The translations under genes and the position numbers were made by a program. Below the pieces are notes generated by a model. It made no database searches. It had not been told where the DNA came from and saw only the letters and a program-made list of their open reading frames with translations. A stretch of 42,951 nt of DNA from NCBI GenBank assembly GCA_937872925.1, contig CALMUT010000201.1, forward strand, positions 1-42,951, in the 5' to 3' direction. Shown here piece after piece: positions 33,066-40,420 of this stretch (positions are counted from its first letter, which is position 1; each line of letters begins with the position of its first letter). This DNA comes from an uncultured Myxococcales bacterium. Lineage in GTDB: Bacteria; Myxococcota_A; Polyangia; Polyangiales; Polyangiaceae.

Positions 33066-34274
33066 ATGAAAGCTCGTCATTCCCTGTCGGTCGCGCTCTG
33101 GCTTGGTCTCGCGTTGCTCGCCGCTTCGGCCTGCGGTGGTTCCTCGACGGATAGCGCCCCGGCCACGGGCGGCAGCGGCGGAACGGGCGGGATCGGGACG
33201 GGTTGCTTCGCCGTTGGCACGCCCATCGCCACTCCTTCGGGCACGACGCCAATTGAGAAACTCTCGGTGGGCGACTGGGTGATGGCCTATGACGAGGTGA
33301 CTCATCGCGTCGTGCCGGCGCCCGTCGTGCGTACATTTCGCCACGAAGGCCATCGCGTGGGTCAGTTGGGACTTTCGACCGGTGAGACTCTGCGAGTCAC
33401 CGCCAACCACCCGGTCTACCTGCCAGATCGACTCGCCTACGTGGATGCGGGCACCGTGTCGTCTGCGTCTCGACTGCTACAGCTTGGCGTTTCTCAGCAA
33501 GTGCAAAGCGCCATTGCAGAAGGCTTCTTCATCGACTCGAGCGCGCCAAGTGAGACCGTATTCAACATTGAAGTTGCAACGCATCACAACTACTTCGCGG
33601 AAGGCGTTTTGGTGCACAACAAGTCTGGAGGATTTCCCGCCTGCTACTACGAAACCAAAGTGATCAACTGGGACGCCACCTGCGACACCTCCGCGCCCTG
33701 TGTCGACCCTGCCACGGGAAGCGGAGCGGATGCGGGAAACGCTAGTGGCGGCGCATCCGGCGCGCCTGCAGATTCGGGTACAGCGGAGGCGTCCACTGGG
33801 GGTTCCGATGCGGGCATAGACGGGAGCGCTGGCGCTTCTGGTGCGGCAGGGTCTAGCTCAGCAGGAGCGGGCGGCGTCGACGCGGGAGGCGCATCTGGGA
33901 TCACCGGCGTAGGTTCTTTGCGGCGGGCGTTTTGCCCCGGCGCGCAAGCGAATGGGCGCAGTCTGATCGCTTTTGACGTGAAGACCAGTGATCCTCAGCC
34001 GCTGATCAGCATCGCTTCCGGTGACGCGGCGTGTTCTGGGGATGAGCTCGCACAGCTCTCGCTCCCAGCTGGAGCCGATACGTGGCAGAGCGTTTGCACT
34101 TGGTTCGATAACGGCGAACTTGAAAACTCCGTGGTCGTCGTGTCGATGAATCCCTTGGACCAGTTTCGAGATCTGCGATTCGTGGACAACTGCGGTTGCG
34201 AGGCCGACAAGAAGGTTTGGGATGCGTGTAGCCAAGGCTACAAAGACAAGGTGAGTCCGAATAGCTGCCCCTGA
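33066..34274 (+). CDS. lipoprotein with Hint (hedgehog/intein) autoprocessing domain
   Basis: 402 aa from the ATG at 33066 (GGCGGA just upstream). Lipoprotein signal with Cys23 in ASAC, then a short Gly linker. Residues 47-185 are a Hint domain: block A GCFAVGTPIATPSGTTPI with Cys47, SVGDWVMAYDE, block B RVTANHPVYLPD with Thr112 and His115, and the C-terminal blocks VFNIEVATHHNYFAEG and VLVHN with His184-Asn185. The next residue is Lys186, not Cys/Ser/Thr, so full splicing is not expected; cleavage at Cys47, Asn185 or both is. The part beyond (186-402) has Cys pairs, a Gly/Ser/Ala linker and a Cys-rich domain (FCPGAQANGRSLIAFDV, DNCGCEADKKVWDAC). Cleavage would release it from the lipid anchor. 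Confidence 0.85.
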   Translation: MKARHSLSVALWLGLALLAASACGGSSTDSAPATGGSGGTGGIGTGCFAVGTPIATPSGTTPIEKLSVGDWVMAYDEVTHRVVPAPVVRTFRHEGHRVGQLGLSTGETLRVTANHPVYLPDRLAYVDAGTVSSASRLLQLGVSQQVQSAIAEGFFIDSSAPSETVFNIEVATHHNYFAEGVLVHNKSGGFPACYYETKVINWDATCDTSAPCVDPATGSGADAGNASGGASGAPADSGTAEASTGGSDAGIDGSAGASGAAGSSSAGAGGVDAGGASGITGVGSLRRAFCPGAQANGRSLIAFDVKTSDPQPLISIASGDAACSGDELAQLSLPAGADTWQSVCTWFDNGELENSVVVVSMNPLDQFRDLRFVDNCGCEADKKVWDACSQGYKDKVSPNSCP

Positions 34275-34584
34275 GTTCGTGAAGCGGACCGCGATGGGCA
34301 GAGCTCACACCCAACTGCGCGCTCGCTCAGCCCTCCACCAGCTCTGTGGCCGCCCTGATCTTGAGTTGCTCCCTTGACCTGCAAAGGCCGCGTCGGATTC
34401 TTCTACCGCGTGCTCGCATTGGGACTGCCCCGCACGAGGGGCCGACGACCCGTTCAAGTAAGCGCCGGCGTCGGTCATCGGAGCCTGTTCAAGGTCTGAT
34501 CAGGCTCCGCTCAAGCACGGCGGGGCGAGGCCGCCTAGGTTGACGTTCATGGCGGCACAGGGTCGCCTCAAGGAGCGCTTAATC
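34275..34584. other. intergenic region upstream of a secreted protein gene
   Basis: 310 bp without a convincing gene. It contains a 9-bp perfect hairpin at 34479-34509 and TAGGTT (34536-34541) seven bases before an in-frame ATG at 34549; the better translation start with SD is 34585. Confidence 0.5.
34479..34509. promoter_or_regulatory. 9-bp inverted repeat upstream of a secreted-protein gene
   Basis: CGGAGCCTG (34479-34487) / CAGGCTCCG (34501-34509), perfect, 13-nt loop, centred ~42 bp before TAGGTT. It could be an operator for the downstream gene; without T-tract a terminator is less likely. Confidence 0.4.
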
Positions 34585-35373
34585 ATGTCAAAACCGTCTA
34601 CCCGTTCTCGCACTTTCCTTCGACTTGCCTTGTGCGGCGCCATCGGCGCAGCCACCGCGTCGGCGGCCGTGTTGACGAGCCCCGAAGCCGCCGCGAAGCC
34701 GACGGTCAAGGCGACGAAACCCAAAATCACGGCAGTCCGACTGAGGGACATCGAGAACGCACTCGTTCCGTCCACGTTGGTTCGCGGTGACCGCGAATTC
34801 GGTGGCAATGGCCCGGACATTACCTGTTCCGCCGACCTGACCGTGAGCACTGACCGTCGCTCGGTCGTGGCGAAGATCTTCTTCGAAGCCGTTGAGACCA
34901 AGGGCGATCGCTCCACCACGCGTCAAACGTGGAAACTGAAAGTCTACAACGCTCCCGCCGGGCAGAAGATCGATCGCATCTTGTCGTCGACGCATTCCGA
35001 GGTGCGCTTTCGCAGCGTCAAAGGTGGGTTCCAGTTTCTCGCTCCAGGCACCGACGCCAGGAAGTTCTTTGTTGGCCTGTCTCAGCTTGCGGACAAGATC
35101 GAAGAAGCCGAAACACGGATCGCCATGAACATCGCCGCGTCGGAGAAGAAAGAGCTCAACGACTTCCTGACTGGAGTGCGCACTGCCAAGGCGTTCATGC
35201 CGTTCCAAAGCAATCACGTGCACACCGTAGCGCCGAAACACCGGGGAGCCGTCAGCGTGTTCGCCATCGTGGGTGACACTGGCGGCGACGACATCAGCGA
35301 CGACAACAACGGAAACGATGATACTCGCATCGTCGGCATCCGTTTCAGTCCGGCGCGGATCAAGTTCCTCTAG
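34585..35373 (+). CDS. secreted protein of unknown function
   Basis: 262 aa. The ATG at 34585 has AAGGAGCG (34570-34577) at good distance; an in-frame ATG at 34549 is an alternative for a leaderless form. A Sec signal, FLRLALCGAIGAATASAAV, ends around SPEAAA-KP. The mature protein starts Lys-rich (KPTVKATKPKITAVRL), then has beta strands such as CSADLTVSTDRRSVVAKIFFE, TRQTWKLKVYNAPAGQKIDR and GGFQFLAPG, a helical region FVGLSQLADKIEEAETRIAM and an Asp-rich stretch near the end (GDDISDDNNGNDDTR) that may bind Ca2+, before the final strand IVGIRFSPARIKFL. No family recognised. It is not lipidated, unlike most neighbours. Convergent with the permease gene. Confidence 0.72.
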   Translation: MSKPSTRSRTFLRLALCGAIGAATASAAVLTSPEAAAKPTVKATKPKITAVRLRDIENALVPSTLVRGDREFGGNGPDITCSADLTVSTDRRSVVAKIFFEAVETKGDRSTTRQTWKLKVYNAPAGQKIDRILSSTHSEVRFRSVKGGFQFLAPGTDARKFFVGLSQLADKIEEAETRIAMNIAASEKKELNDFLTGVRTAKAFMPFQSNHVHTVAPKHRGAVSVFAIVGDTGGDDISDDNNGNDDTRIVGIRFSPARIKFL

Positions 35374-35541
35374 GGCGCTTCGGCGCTTCGCTTGAACGCG
35401 ATCATGTGGGCGCTTCGCTCGCGGCGCCCCGTTCCACATTCCCCGACGGCGGCAAGTGTCGTTGAGGGCGCTCGGTTCGCCGCTCGAAATGGACCGTGCT
35501 CCCCGGCGCAAGTGGCCAGAACCAACGCCACATCGACACGT

Positions 35542-36375
35542 TCAAACAGGGATGCTCATCAGCACGATCCCAGCTGCGACGACCACCGACGCCATGATTC
35601 GGCGCTTGCCGAAAGGCTCGTCCAACCAGACCGCCCCAATGATTGCCGCCAGCACCACGCTGGTTTCACGGAGCGATGCAACGTAGGCGAGCCGGGTCTC
35701 ACTCATGGCCCAGATCACGAGGGAGTAGGCCAAGACAGCGATCAAGCCGCCGATGACGGCGCGCCTGCCGTGCGTGACCAGGAAACGCGGGACCTGCTTT
35801 CGCTTCAGTATCAGTACGGCCGACGCGAAGGGGATCCCAATCGCCAGATGTAGCCACACGATGTAGCCCAATGGGGTTCCGGATTGACGTGCGCCTAGGC
35901 CATCAGCGAGGGAATACGCGCCGATACAGAGGCCGGTGCCGAACGCAAACCCGACCGCATGCTTGCTGCTTCCCCGACCGGCGAGGGCGACGATGCCGCC
36001 AGACACCATGAGCAAACCGATCGCACCGAGCATGCCTAGCCGTTCTGCAGCCAGCGGCCCTGAAGCCAGCGCAACGACGAGGGGTCCGGTCCCCCGCGCG
36101 ATCGGATACACCTGACCCAAGTCGCCGTAGCGATACCCGAGGAGCAGAAACGCGTAATACACGAGGTGCACCCCGGCGCTGGTCGCAAGATGCGGGTGGC
36201 TCGCAGCTGCCGGAGGCGTTACGAAGAACGCGAGGGGCACCGCGATGACGCCTCCGGTCCCGATCACCACGGCGAAGGTCAAGAGTCGGTCGCCACTGTG
36301 CTTGACGATCGCATTCCAGCTCGCGTGCAGTAGTGCCGCAACGAGCACCACAGCAATCACAACCGGCTGAGACAT
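35542..36375 (-). CDS. EamA/DMT-superfamily permease
   Basis: 277 aa with about ten membrane segments arranged as two EamA halves (~1-135 and ~145-277). Visible signatures are LLHASWNAIVKHSGD at the N-terminus, DLGQVYPIARGTGPLVVALAS with the conserved Pro-containing loop, and in the second half SLRETSVVLAAIIGAVWLDE, with the ETSVVLAAI-x-G-x-x-WLDE motif typical of family members that export metabolites or amino acids. The family exchanges small organic solutes across the inner membrane; the substrate cannot be told. TAGGCT lies 12 bases before the ATG. It is divergent from the zinc-ribbon gene and convergent with the secreted protein. No operon partner is evident. Confidence 0.88.
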   Translation of the reverse strand: MSQPVVIAVVLVAALLHASWNAIVKHSGDRLLTFAVVIGTGGVIAVPLAFFVTPPAAASHPHLATSAGVHLVYYAFLLLGYRYGDLGQVYPIARGTGPLVVALASGPLAAERLGMLGAIGLLMVSGGIVALAGRGSSKHAVGFAFGTGLCIGAYSLADGLGARQSGTPLGYIVWLHLAIGIPFASAVLILKRKQVPRFLVTHGRRAVIGGLIAVLAYSLVIWAMSETRLAYVASLRETSVVLAAIIGAVWLDEPFGKRRIMASVVVAAGIVLMSIPV

Positions 36376-36493
36376 CGTTCCGAAACCAGCCTACGCCGGT
36401 GATCGAACACGACGAAGCGGCAGTTGGGCAGACGTCGACGAAAACCACATCTCGATGCCCCCATCGCCGACGGAATTTTGCTAACAAGGCGCG

Positions 36494-37315
36494 ATGGCGG
36501 ACGTAGTGAAACGAGCCCAGAACGCCCTAGACCGGCGGGACGCGAACGCAATCGAATCTCTGCGCGACGTGATCCGAGCCGAACACATCGCCGCGCTGCT
36601 CGCGGACTGGCGCGCCTCGCTGCCCTGGCCGGTCAAGGACCTGTACGTGGCGCTGTTGATGGACCAAAAGGATGCACGCCTGGAGGCTCTGATGGCCGAC
36701 GCTCTGGACTCGCCGGCGGTGGAGACGCGCGCCTACGCCATCAGCTATTTGTCGAGCAGCTACGCCAGCTTCGACCAACTGCTGAGTGCGGGCGGCTGGG
36801 TCGATCCGGCCAAGGTGGACGCTGCCATCGTGCGATATCGCGCGGAGAGTGGCCACATCTCCAAACAACCGCCCTGCCCGCAGTGCGGCGCGCCGGTGGG
36901 GCCTTCGGACACGCACTGCAAGTTCTGCAGTCTTGAACTCAGGGTGACGCCGGGTGGCGACCCCAGCCTCCACTTGGCGGAGGGGCGGCATTGGCAGCTG
37001 CAGACCGGTGTGCCGATATCCAAGCAAGATCCGGAACTGCAGCAGGTGGCGACGGTGATACGCATGCCGCAGATGGCGATGAAATTCAAAGCCATGGACG
37101 GGCGTTTCGGTGACGTGCGCTCACTTACGGTGAACCTGCATCGCTTCGAGGGTCACCAACGCGTGCTGGTGACCAGCAGCGAAAACCCCGTCAAGGCGGA
37201 GTCGACCACGCTATACAAGGGCTGGACGATCGGAAAGCGCGCTGACTACGAGGTGGAAGTCATCAACGCAGCCACTAGCGGCGTGTTGGCGCGCGCCCGC
37301 TTTCGCATCGTATGA
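36494..37315 (+). CDS. cytoplasmic zinc-ribbon protein of unknown function
   Basis: 273 aa, no signal or membrane segment. Residues ~1-120 are helical and HEAT-like in appearance (IAALLADWRASLPWPVKDLY, ALDSPAVETRAYAISYLSS), then a zinc ribbon with C128-x2-C131 (CPQCGAPVG) and C142-x2-C145 (HCKFCSLEL). The C-terminal ~100 residues are beta-rich: VATVIRMPQMAMKFKAMDG, SLTVNLHRFEGHQRVLVTSS, WTIGKRADYEVEVINAATSG. A single zinc ribbon between helical and beta domains suggests a scaffold or nucleic-acid/protein-binding role, but there is no catalytic motif. The small membrane protein at 37343 follows after 27 bp and may be in the same operon. Confidence 0.78.
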   Translation: MADVVKRAQNALDRRDANAIESLRDVIRAEHIAALLADWRASLPWPVKDLYVALLMDQKDARLEALMADALDSPAVETRAYAISYLSSSYASFDQLLSAGGWVDPAKVDAAIVRYRAESGHISKQPPCPQCGAPVGPSDTHCKFCSLELRVTPGGDPSLHLAEGRHWQLQTGVPISKQDPELQQVATVIRMPQMAMKFKAMDGRFGDVRSLTVNLHRFEGHQRVLVTSSENPVKAESTTLYKGWTIGKRADYEVEVINAATSGVLARARFRIV

Positions 37316-37342
37316 GCTAAGTGATCAGGAAGGCGGGCGAGG

Positions 37343-37624
37343 GTGAGCGCAGAGATGACGACGGCGGGCCGCGTGCTGCGCGGCATTGCGGGCGGGCTGC
37401 TGGTGCTGTTCGGCCTGCTGGTGCTGATCGCGGCGCTGTATGTGGGCTTCGCTGGGGTTTTTGTGTCCATGCTGGCCCTTGGCAGCATGGGCGGACCGCT
37501 GAGCGCAAAGATCGGCGTCGTGCTCGTCAGCGCGCTCGTCAGCCTGCTGGTGCTGCTATTGGCTGTCGGCAGCCTCTGGGCGGGGGGGCGTCTCGTGTAC
37601 CGGGCGTTCCGCCGTTGGCGCTAG
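37343..37624 (+). CDS. small membrane protein, two transmembrane segments
   Basis: 93 aa from the GTG at 37343 (ATG at 37355 would give 89 aa). Two strongly hydrophobic helices (LLVLFGLLVLIAALYVGFAG and VVLVSALVSLLVLLLAVGSL) are separated by a short Gly/Ser loop with MGGPLSAK; the end RLVYRAFRRWR is basic, so both termini are likely cytoplasmic. It starts 27 bp after the zinc-ribbon gene on the same strand, probably the same transcript. No family recognised. Confidence 0.7.
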   Translation: MSAEMTTAGRVLRGIAGGLLVLFGLLVLIAALYVGFAGVFVSMLALGSMGGPLSAKIGVVLVSALVSLLVLLLAVGSLWAGGRLVYRAFRRWR

Positions 37625-37824
37625 TGCACCGGCCCGAGGCGTCGGGGTCGCGGGGCTCTTCGAGCGCCAGCAATGTGGGGTCGTATCCGCGCTCCTGTTC
37701 GCCAGCTTTCAGGGGCCGCATGGAATCTCCGGGGCCCGTCGAAGACTCACAAGAAGCGGAGGGCTAGCGATGCGGAGCGAGCGGCCGAGAGCCGGCGCCT
37801 CTACCGCTACGCGAGCAACACCGA

Positions 37825-37830
37825 TAGAGT
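37825..37830 (+). promoter_or_regulatory. candidate -10 box of a leaderless gene
   Basis: TAGAGT, six bases before the ATG at 37837; no convincing -35 and no SD. Confidence 0.35.
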
Positions 37831-37836
37831 CTGGCG

Positions 37837-38463
37837 ATGACGAGCGACGACTCCACCCTGGGAGCGGATGAGATACACGCCGCGCTGGCTGCCAAGCTGG
37901 CGCGCGAGCAAGGCTGCGTCGCCGAGGTCGACACCATGCCCGGCGACGTACTCTCAGAGTGGGCGCTCTTCGCCGGGGTCGCTGTGGAGCTGCGCTCGGA
38001 TGGCGCCTTCGAGGTGCGCTTCATTGAAGGTCCTGGCTTCGTCGCGGCCAAGCGCGACATTCATGAGGTCGCGAACGAGTTCGTGGCGTCCGAGTGGGCG
38101 CGGCAGCCCAGCTGGGAAGGGGCGCGCTACGAGCTGCGCATCGACCCCGCGGAGGGCTTCGCCGAGGAGTGGATCGCCATCATCGAGGAAGAGGCCAACA
38201 AGTTCATCGCGGAGGTCGATGGCTACATGGGCTTGGCCTGTGGAGACAAAAGCGACCCCGCGCGGGACGCTATCGTCGACGGCGCCATCGCCACGCTCAC
38301 CGGACCGAAATCCCTCGAGATCGCGTTTTTTCGTGGGCCCGCCTTCGAGCGCGGCGGCGACGGGGAGAGCGCAGCAGCGCTCTTCGCTCACGTGCCGGCG
38401 CGCGCCAAAGCGAGGCTCCCGCAGCTAGCCGACTGGACCATCGAGCTCGTCTGGGACGAGTGA
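37837..38463 (+). CDS. acidic cytoplasmic protein of unknown function
   Basis: 208 aa, no signal. It is strongly acidic and appears to consist of two parts: residues 1-95 with ADEIHAALAAKLAREQGC, LFAGVAVELRSDGAFEVRFI and IHEVANEFVASEWARQPSW, and 96-208 with RYELRIDPAEGFAEEWIAII, GAIATLTGPKSLEIAFFRGP and ADWTIELVWDE. Each part has beta strands followed by a helix, so an internal duplication is possible. No family recognised and no catalytic motif. TAGAGT six bases before the ATG and no SD suggest a leaderless transcript. It stands alone, with 212 bp before it and a GC hairpin after it (38474-38489). Confidence 0.7.
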   Translation: MTSDDSTLGADEIHAALAAKLAREQGCVAEVDTMPGDVLSEWALFAGVAVELRSDGAFEVRFIEGPGFVAAKRDIHEVANEFVASEWARQPSWEGARYELRIDPAEGFAEEWIAIIEEEANKFIAEVDGYMGLACGDKSDPARDAIVDGAIATLTGPKSLEIAFFRGPAFERGGDGESAAALFAHVPARAKARLPQLADWTIELVWDE

Positions 38464-38473
38464 GCAGGTCTCA

Positions 38474-38489
38474 GCGCGCACTGGCGCGC
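38474..38489. terminator. short GC hairpin after the acidic protein gene
   Basis: GCGCGC-actg-GCGCGC, 6-bp stem with a 4-nt loop, 10 nt after the stop. No T-tract. Confidence 0.25.
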
Positions 38490-38712
38490 AGGTCACATCC
38501 ACGGCAAGGTCCGGCCTGCGTTCCGTCGCCGCCGCTGCCTCATCGGCCACGGATCCGATATGATGGACGAGGTGAACGAACAGCGCAGTGTGGTCATGGC
38601 CTGTCGCCAAGCTGGTCCCGGCGGAGTCGCATCCTCGCGACAGCTTCGCGTGTACTGCGATTCATGGCGACATCGTCGCGCCCGCAGTCGCGCCGAACGA
38701 ATAAGAGCATGG

Positions 38713-39633
38713 GTGAAGGGACCGGCACCACTGTTTGGATTCCTTCTTCTGGCCCTCGCCTGCTCGAGTGCGAGTGGCGGCGGGTCGGGCGTGGGTGGCT
38801 CGGGTGCGACGGGCGGGGTCAGTTTCGGCGGTAGCGGCGGTGGCGGTGGGGTGATCGTCACGGGTGGCGCCGGCGGCGGCACGCAAACCGGCTGCTCCGC
38901 CGAGTCGCAGTTCGTGTACGTGATCGACAGCGCCGCAACCTTGTACAAGTTCGACCCGCCCTCGCTTCTTTTCACGCCCGTCGGCACGATCAACTGCGGA
39001 GCGGGCTTCCTGGACACTCCCTTCTCGATGGCAGTGGACCGCAATGCCAACGCCTGGGTCGTCTACACGGATGGCTCCCTCTACAAGGTCGACACCCAGA
39101 CCGCGGCTTGCTCGCCCACCGGGTTCACCCCCGGGCAGAGCGGGTTCGTGACCTTCGGCATGGGGTTCTCGACCGATGGCGCCGGTAGCACGAAAGACAC
39201 CTTGTTCGTGAGCCAAGCGGACGCCCTCGGGACGAGCAAGGGGCTCGCTATCATCGATACCCAGTCGCTGGTGCTCACGCCGATCGGTGCTTACGACCAG
39301 ACCAACGCTCGCGCCGAGCTCACTGGCACCGGCGACGGTAAGCTGTTCGGCGCGTTCGAGGGCTCCCCCTACGTCGTCTCGCAGATCGACAAGAACAACG
39401 CGAAGATCTTGTCGCAGGCCCCGCAGTCGCCGGTCCAGTACCCGCCGGGCGCTTCGAACTTCGCCTTCGCTTTCTGGGGCGGGAGCTTCTGGTTATTCGT
39501 CGGCCCCGGCACCTCGACGGATGTTTTCCACTACGATCCGAGCGCGCCGTCGACGACCAAGGTATCGAGTGTGCCGCAGGTCATCGTGGGCGCCGGCGTC
39601 AGCACCTGCGCGCCGCTCAAACCCCCGGAATGA
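38713..39633 (+). CDS. lipoprotein with beta-propeller-like domain
   Basis: 306 aa from the GTG at 38713, which gives MKGPAPLFGFLLLALAC, a clean lipoprotein signal with Cys17; the frame opens upstream at 38560, but that extension is Arg-rich and looks non-coding. A Gly/Ser linker to ~58 follows. The domain consists of blade-like strands: QFVYVIDSAATLYKFDPPSL, FSMAVDRNANAWVVYTDGSL, DTLFVSQADALGTSKGLAII, GTGDGKLFGAFEGSPYVVSQ and FAFAFWGGSFWLFVGPGTST. This is the layout of a small six- or seven-bladed propeller, similar to SMP-30/NHL-like surface proteins. Two Cys pairs may form disulfides. No catalytic residues seen. A surface-exposed binding protein is a fair guess. Confidence 0.75.
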   Translation: MKGPAPLFGFLLLALACSSASGGGSGVGGSGATGGVSFGGSGGGGGVIVTGGAGGGTQTGCSAESQFVYVIDSAATLYKFDPPSLLFTPVGTINCGAGFLDTPFSMAVDRNANAWVVYTDGSLYKVDTQTAACSPTGFTPGQSGFVTFGMGFSTDGAGSTKDTLFVSQADALGTSKGLAIIDTQSLVLTPIGAYDQTNARAELTGTGDGKLFGAFEGSPYVVSQIDKNNAKILSQAPQSPVQYPPGASNFAFAFWGGSFWLFVGPGTSTDVFHYDPSAPSTTKVSSVPQVIVGAGVSTCAPLKPPE

Positions 39634-39755
39634 GCTAGCGCGCATGCTGCGAGGTCCGTTCAGACGTTGGACGACGCTCCGCGTTCGCCGCACGGGCACA
39701 CTGCGTCCGTGTTGACGAGAACAGGTCGGCCGTGGTGATCTGATAGGCGGGGAAA

Positions 39756-40256
39756 ATGAGCATGCGCGCGATTGACTATCGGTTGTGGTTCCTGATTTCG
39801 GTTGGCGCCTTGGCATGCGGTGGGGGCTGCGCCGCGTCCAGCTATCACGCGGCAATTCCGAGCGTGGAGCGGACGGAATCGAACGTCAGTCGGGTGCTGC
39901 GCGGCGCCCGACGCATAGGTTGCGAAGCCAGCGAGGGTTGGGATTCGTTTTTGGGTGTGCTGATTGACTGCAAGGAAGGGCGAATCACCGTGACGCATCC
40001 CTCCGGTGAAAACATGAAACTCCCCGGCAAGCCGATCGAGATCGGTTGCTCGGGCGGGCTCGGCGATCAGGCGGACTGTATGGCCAAGTGGAAACAGATC
40101 TACGCTGCTGGAGAGCGGCCGTGTGAAGCCAATGAGTCGGGCGCGGGCTGTGGCGAACTCAAGTGCAGCGTCACCGGCCAGTCCGATCGCGAGCCGACTT
40201 GCGAAGAAGCGCTCGACCCGTATTCCCCCAAGTTCTGTCCCGAATGCAAGCATTGA
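39756..40256 (+). CDS. small Cys-rich lipoprotein, unknown function
   Basis: 166 aa from the ATG at 39756, with GGCGGGGAAA just before it; a second ATG follows two codons later. LWFLISVGALAC is the lipoprotein signal with Cys21. The body has RRIGCEASEGWDSFLGVLID followed by EGRITVTHPSGENMKLPGK and GDQADCMAKWKQIYAAG; the C-terminal part is a Cys cluster (CEANESGAGCGELKC and CEEALDPYSPKFCPEC) of eight Cys within ~45 residues, probably disulfide-linked or metal-binding. I recognise no family. The 164 bp after it hold short open frames but nothing I would call a gene. Confidence 0.68.
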   Translation: MSMRAIDYRLWFLISVGALACGGGCAASSYHAAIPSVERTESNVSRVLRGARRIGCEASEGWDSFLGVLIDCKEGRITVTHPSGENMKLPGKPIEIGCSGGLGDQADCMAKWKQIYAAGERPCEANESGAGCGELKCSVTGQSDREPTCEEALDPYSPKFCPECKH

Positions 40257-40420
40257 CATCGGCGGCCTCCGCTTCCGCCATCGGGACAGTGGTCTGGGCG
40301 TGCAAAGATGACAGTGGTGTGCATGCCGTCTTCGAGCACATGAACGCCATGAAACCATGACGACAGCTTGGCGTACGCACGGCAGCTGGTAGAACAGGAG
40401 GGACGCGGAGGCGTGGCCCA

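Noticed and set aside
33200..33620. A splicing intein
   Set aside because: The Hint domain has the N-terminal Cys and terminal Asn, but is followed by Lys and has no endonuclease domain, so protein splicing is not expected.
40257..40420. Possible gene remnant after the small Cys-rich lipoprotein
   Set aside because: Short frames exist on both strands, but none matches a family I recognise and a GGCGG/CCGCC stem there is too weak to call a terminator.
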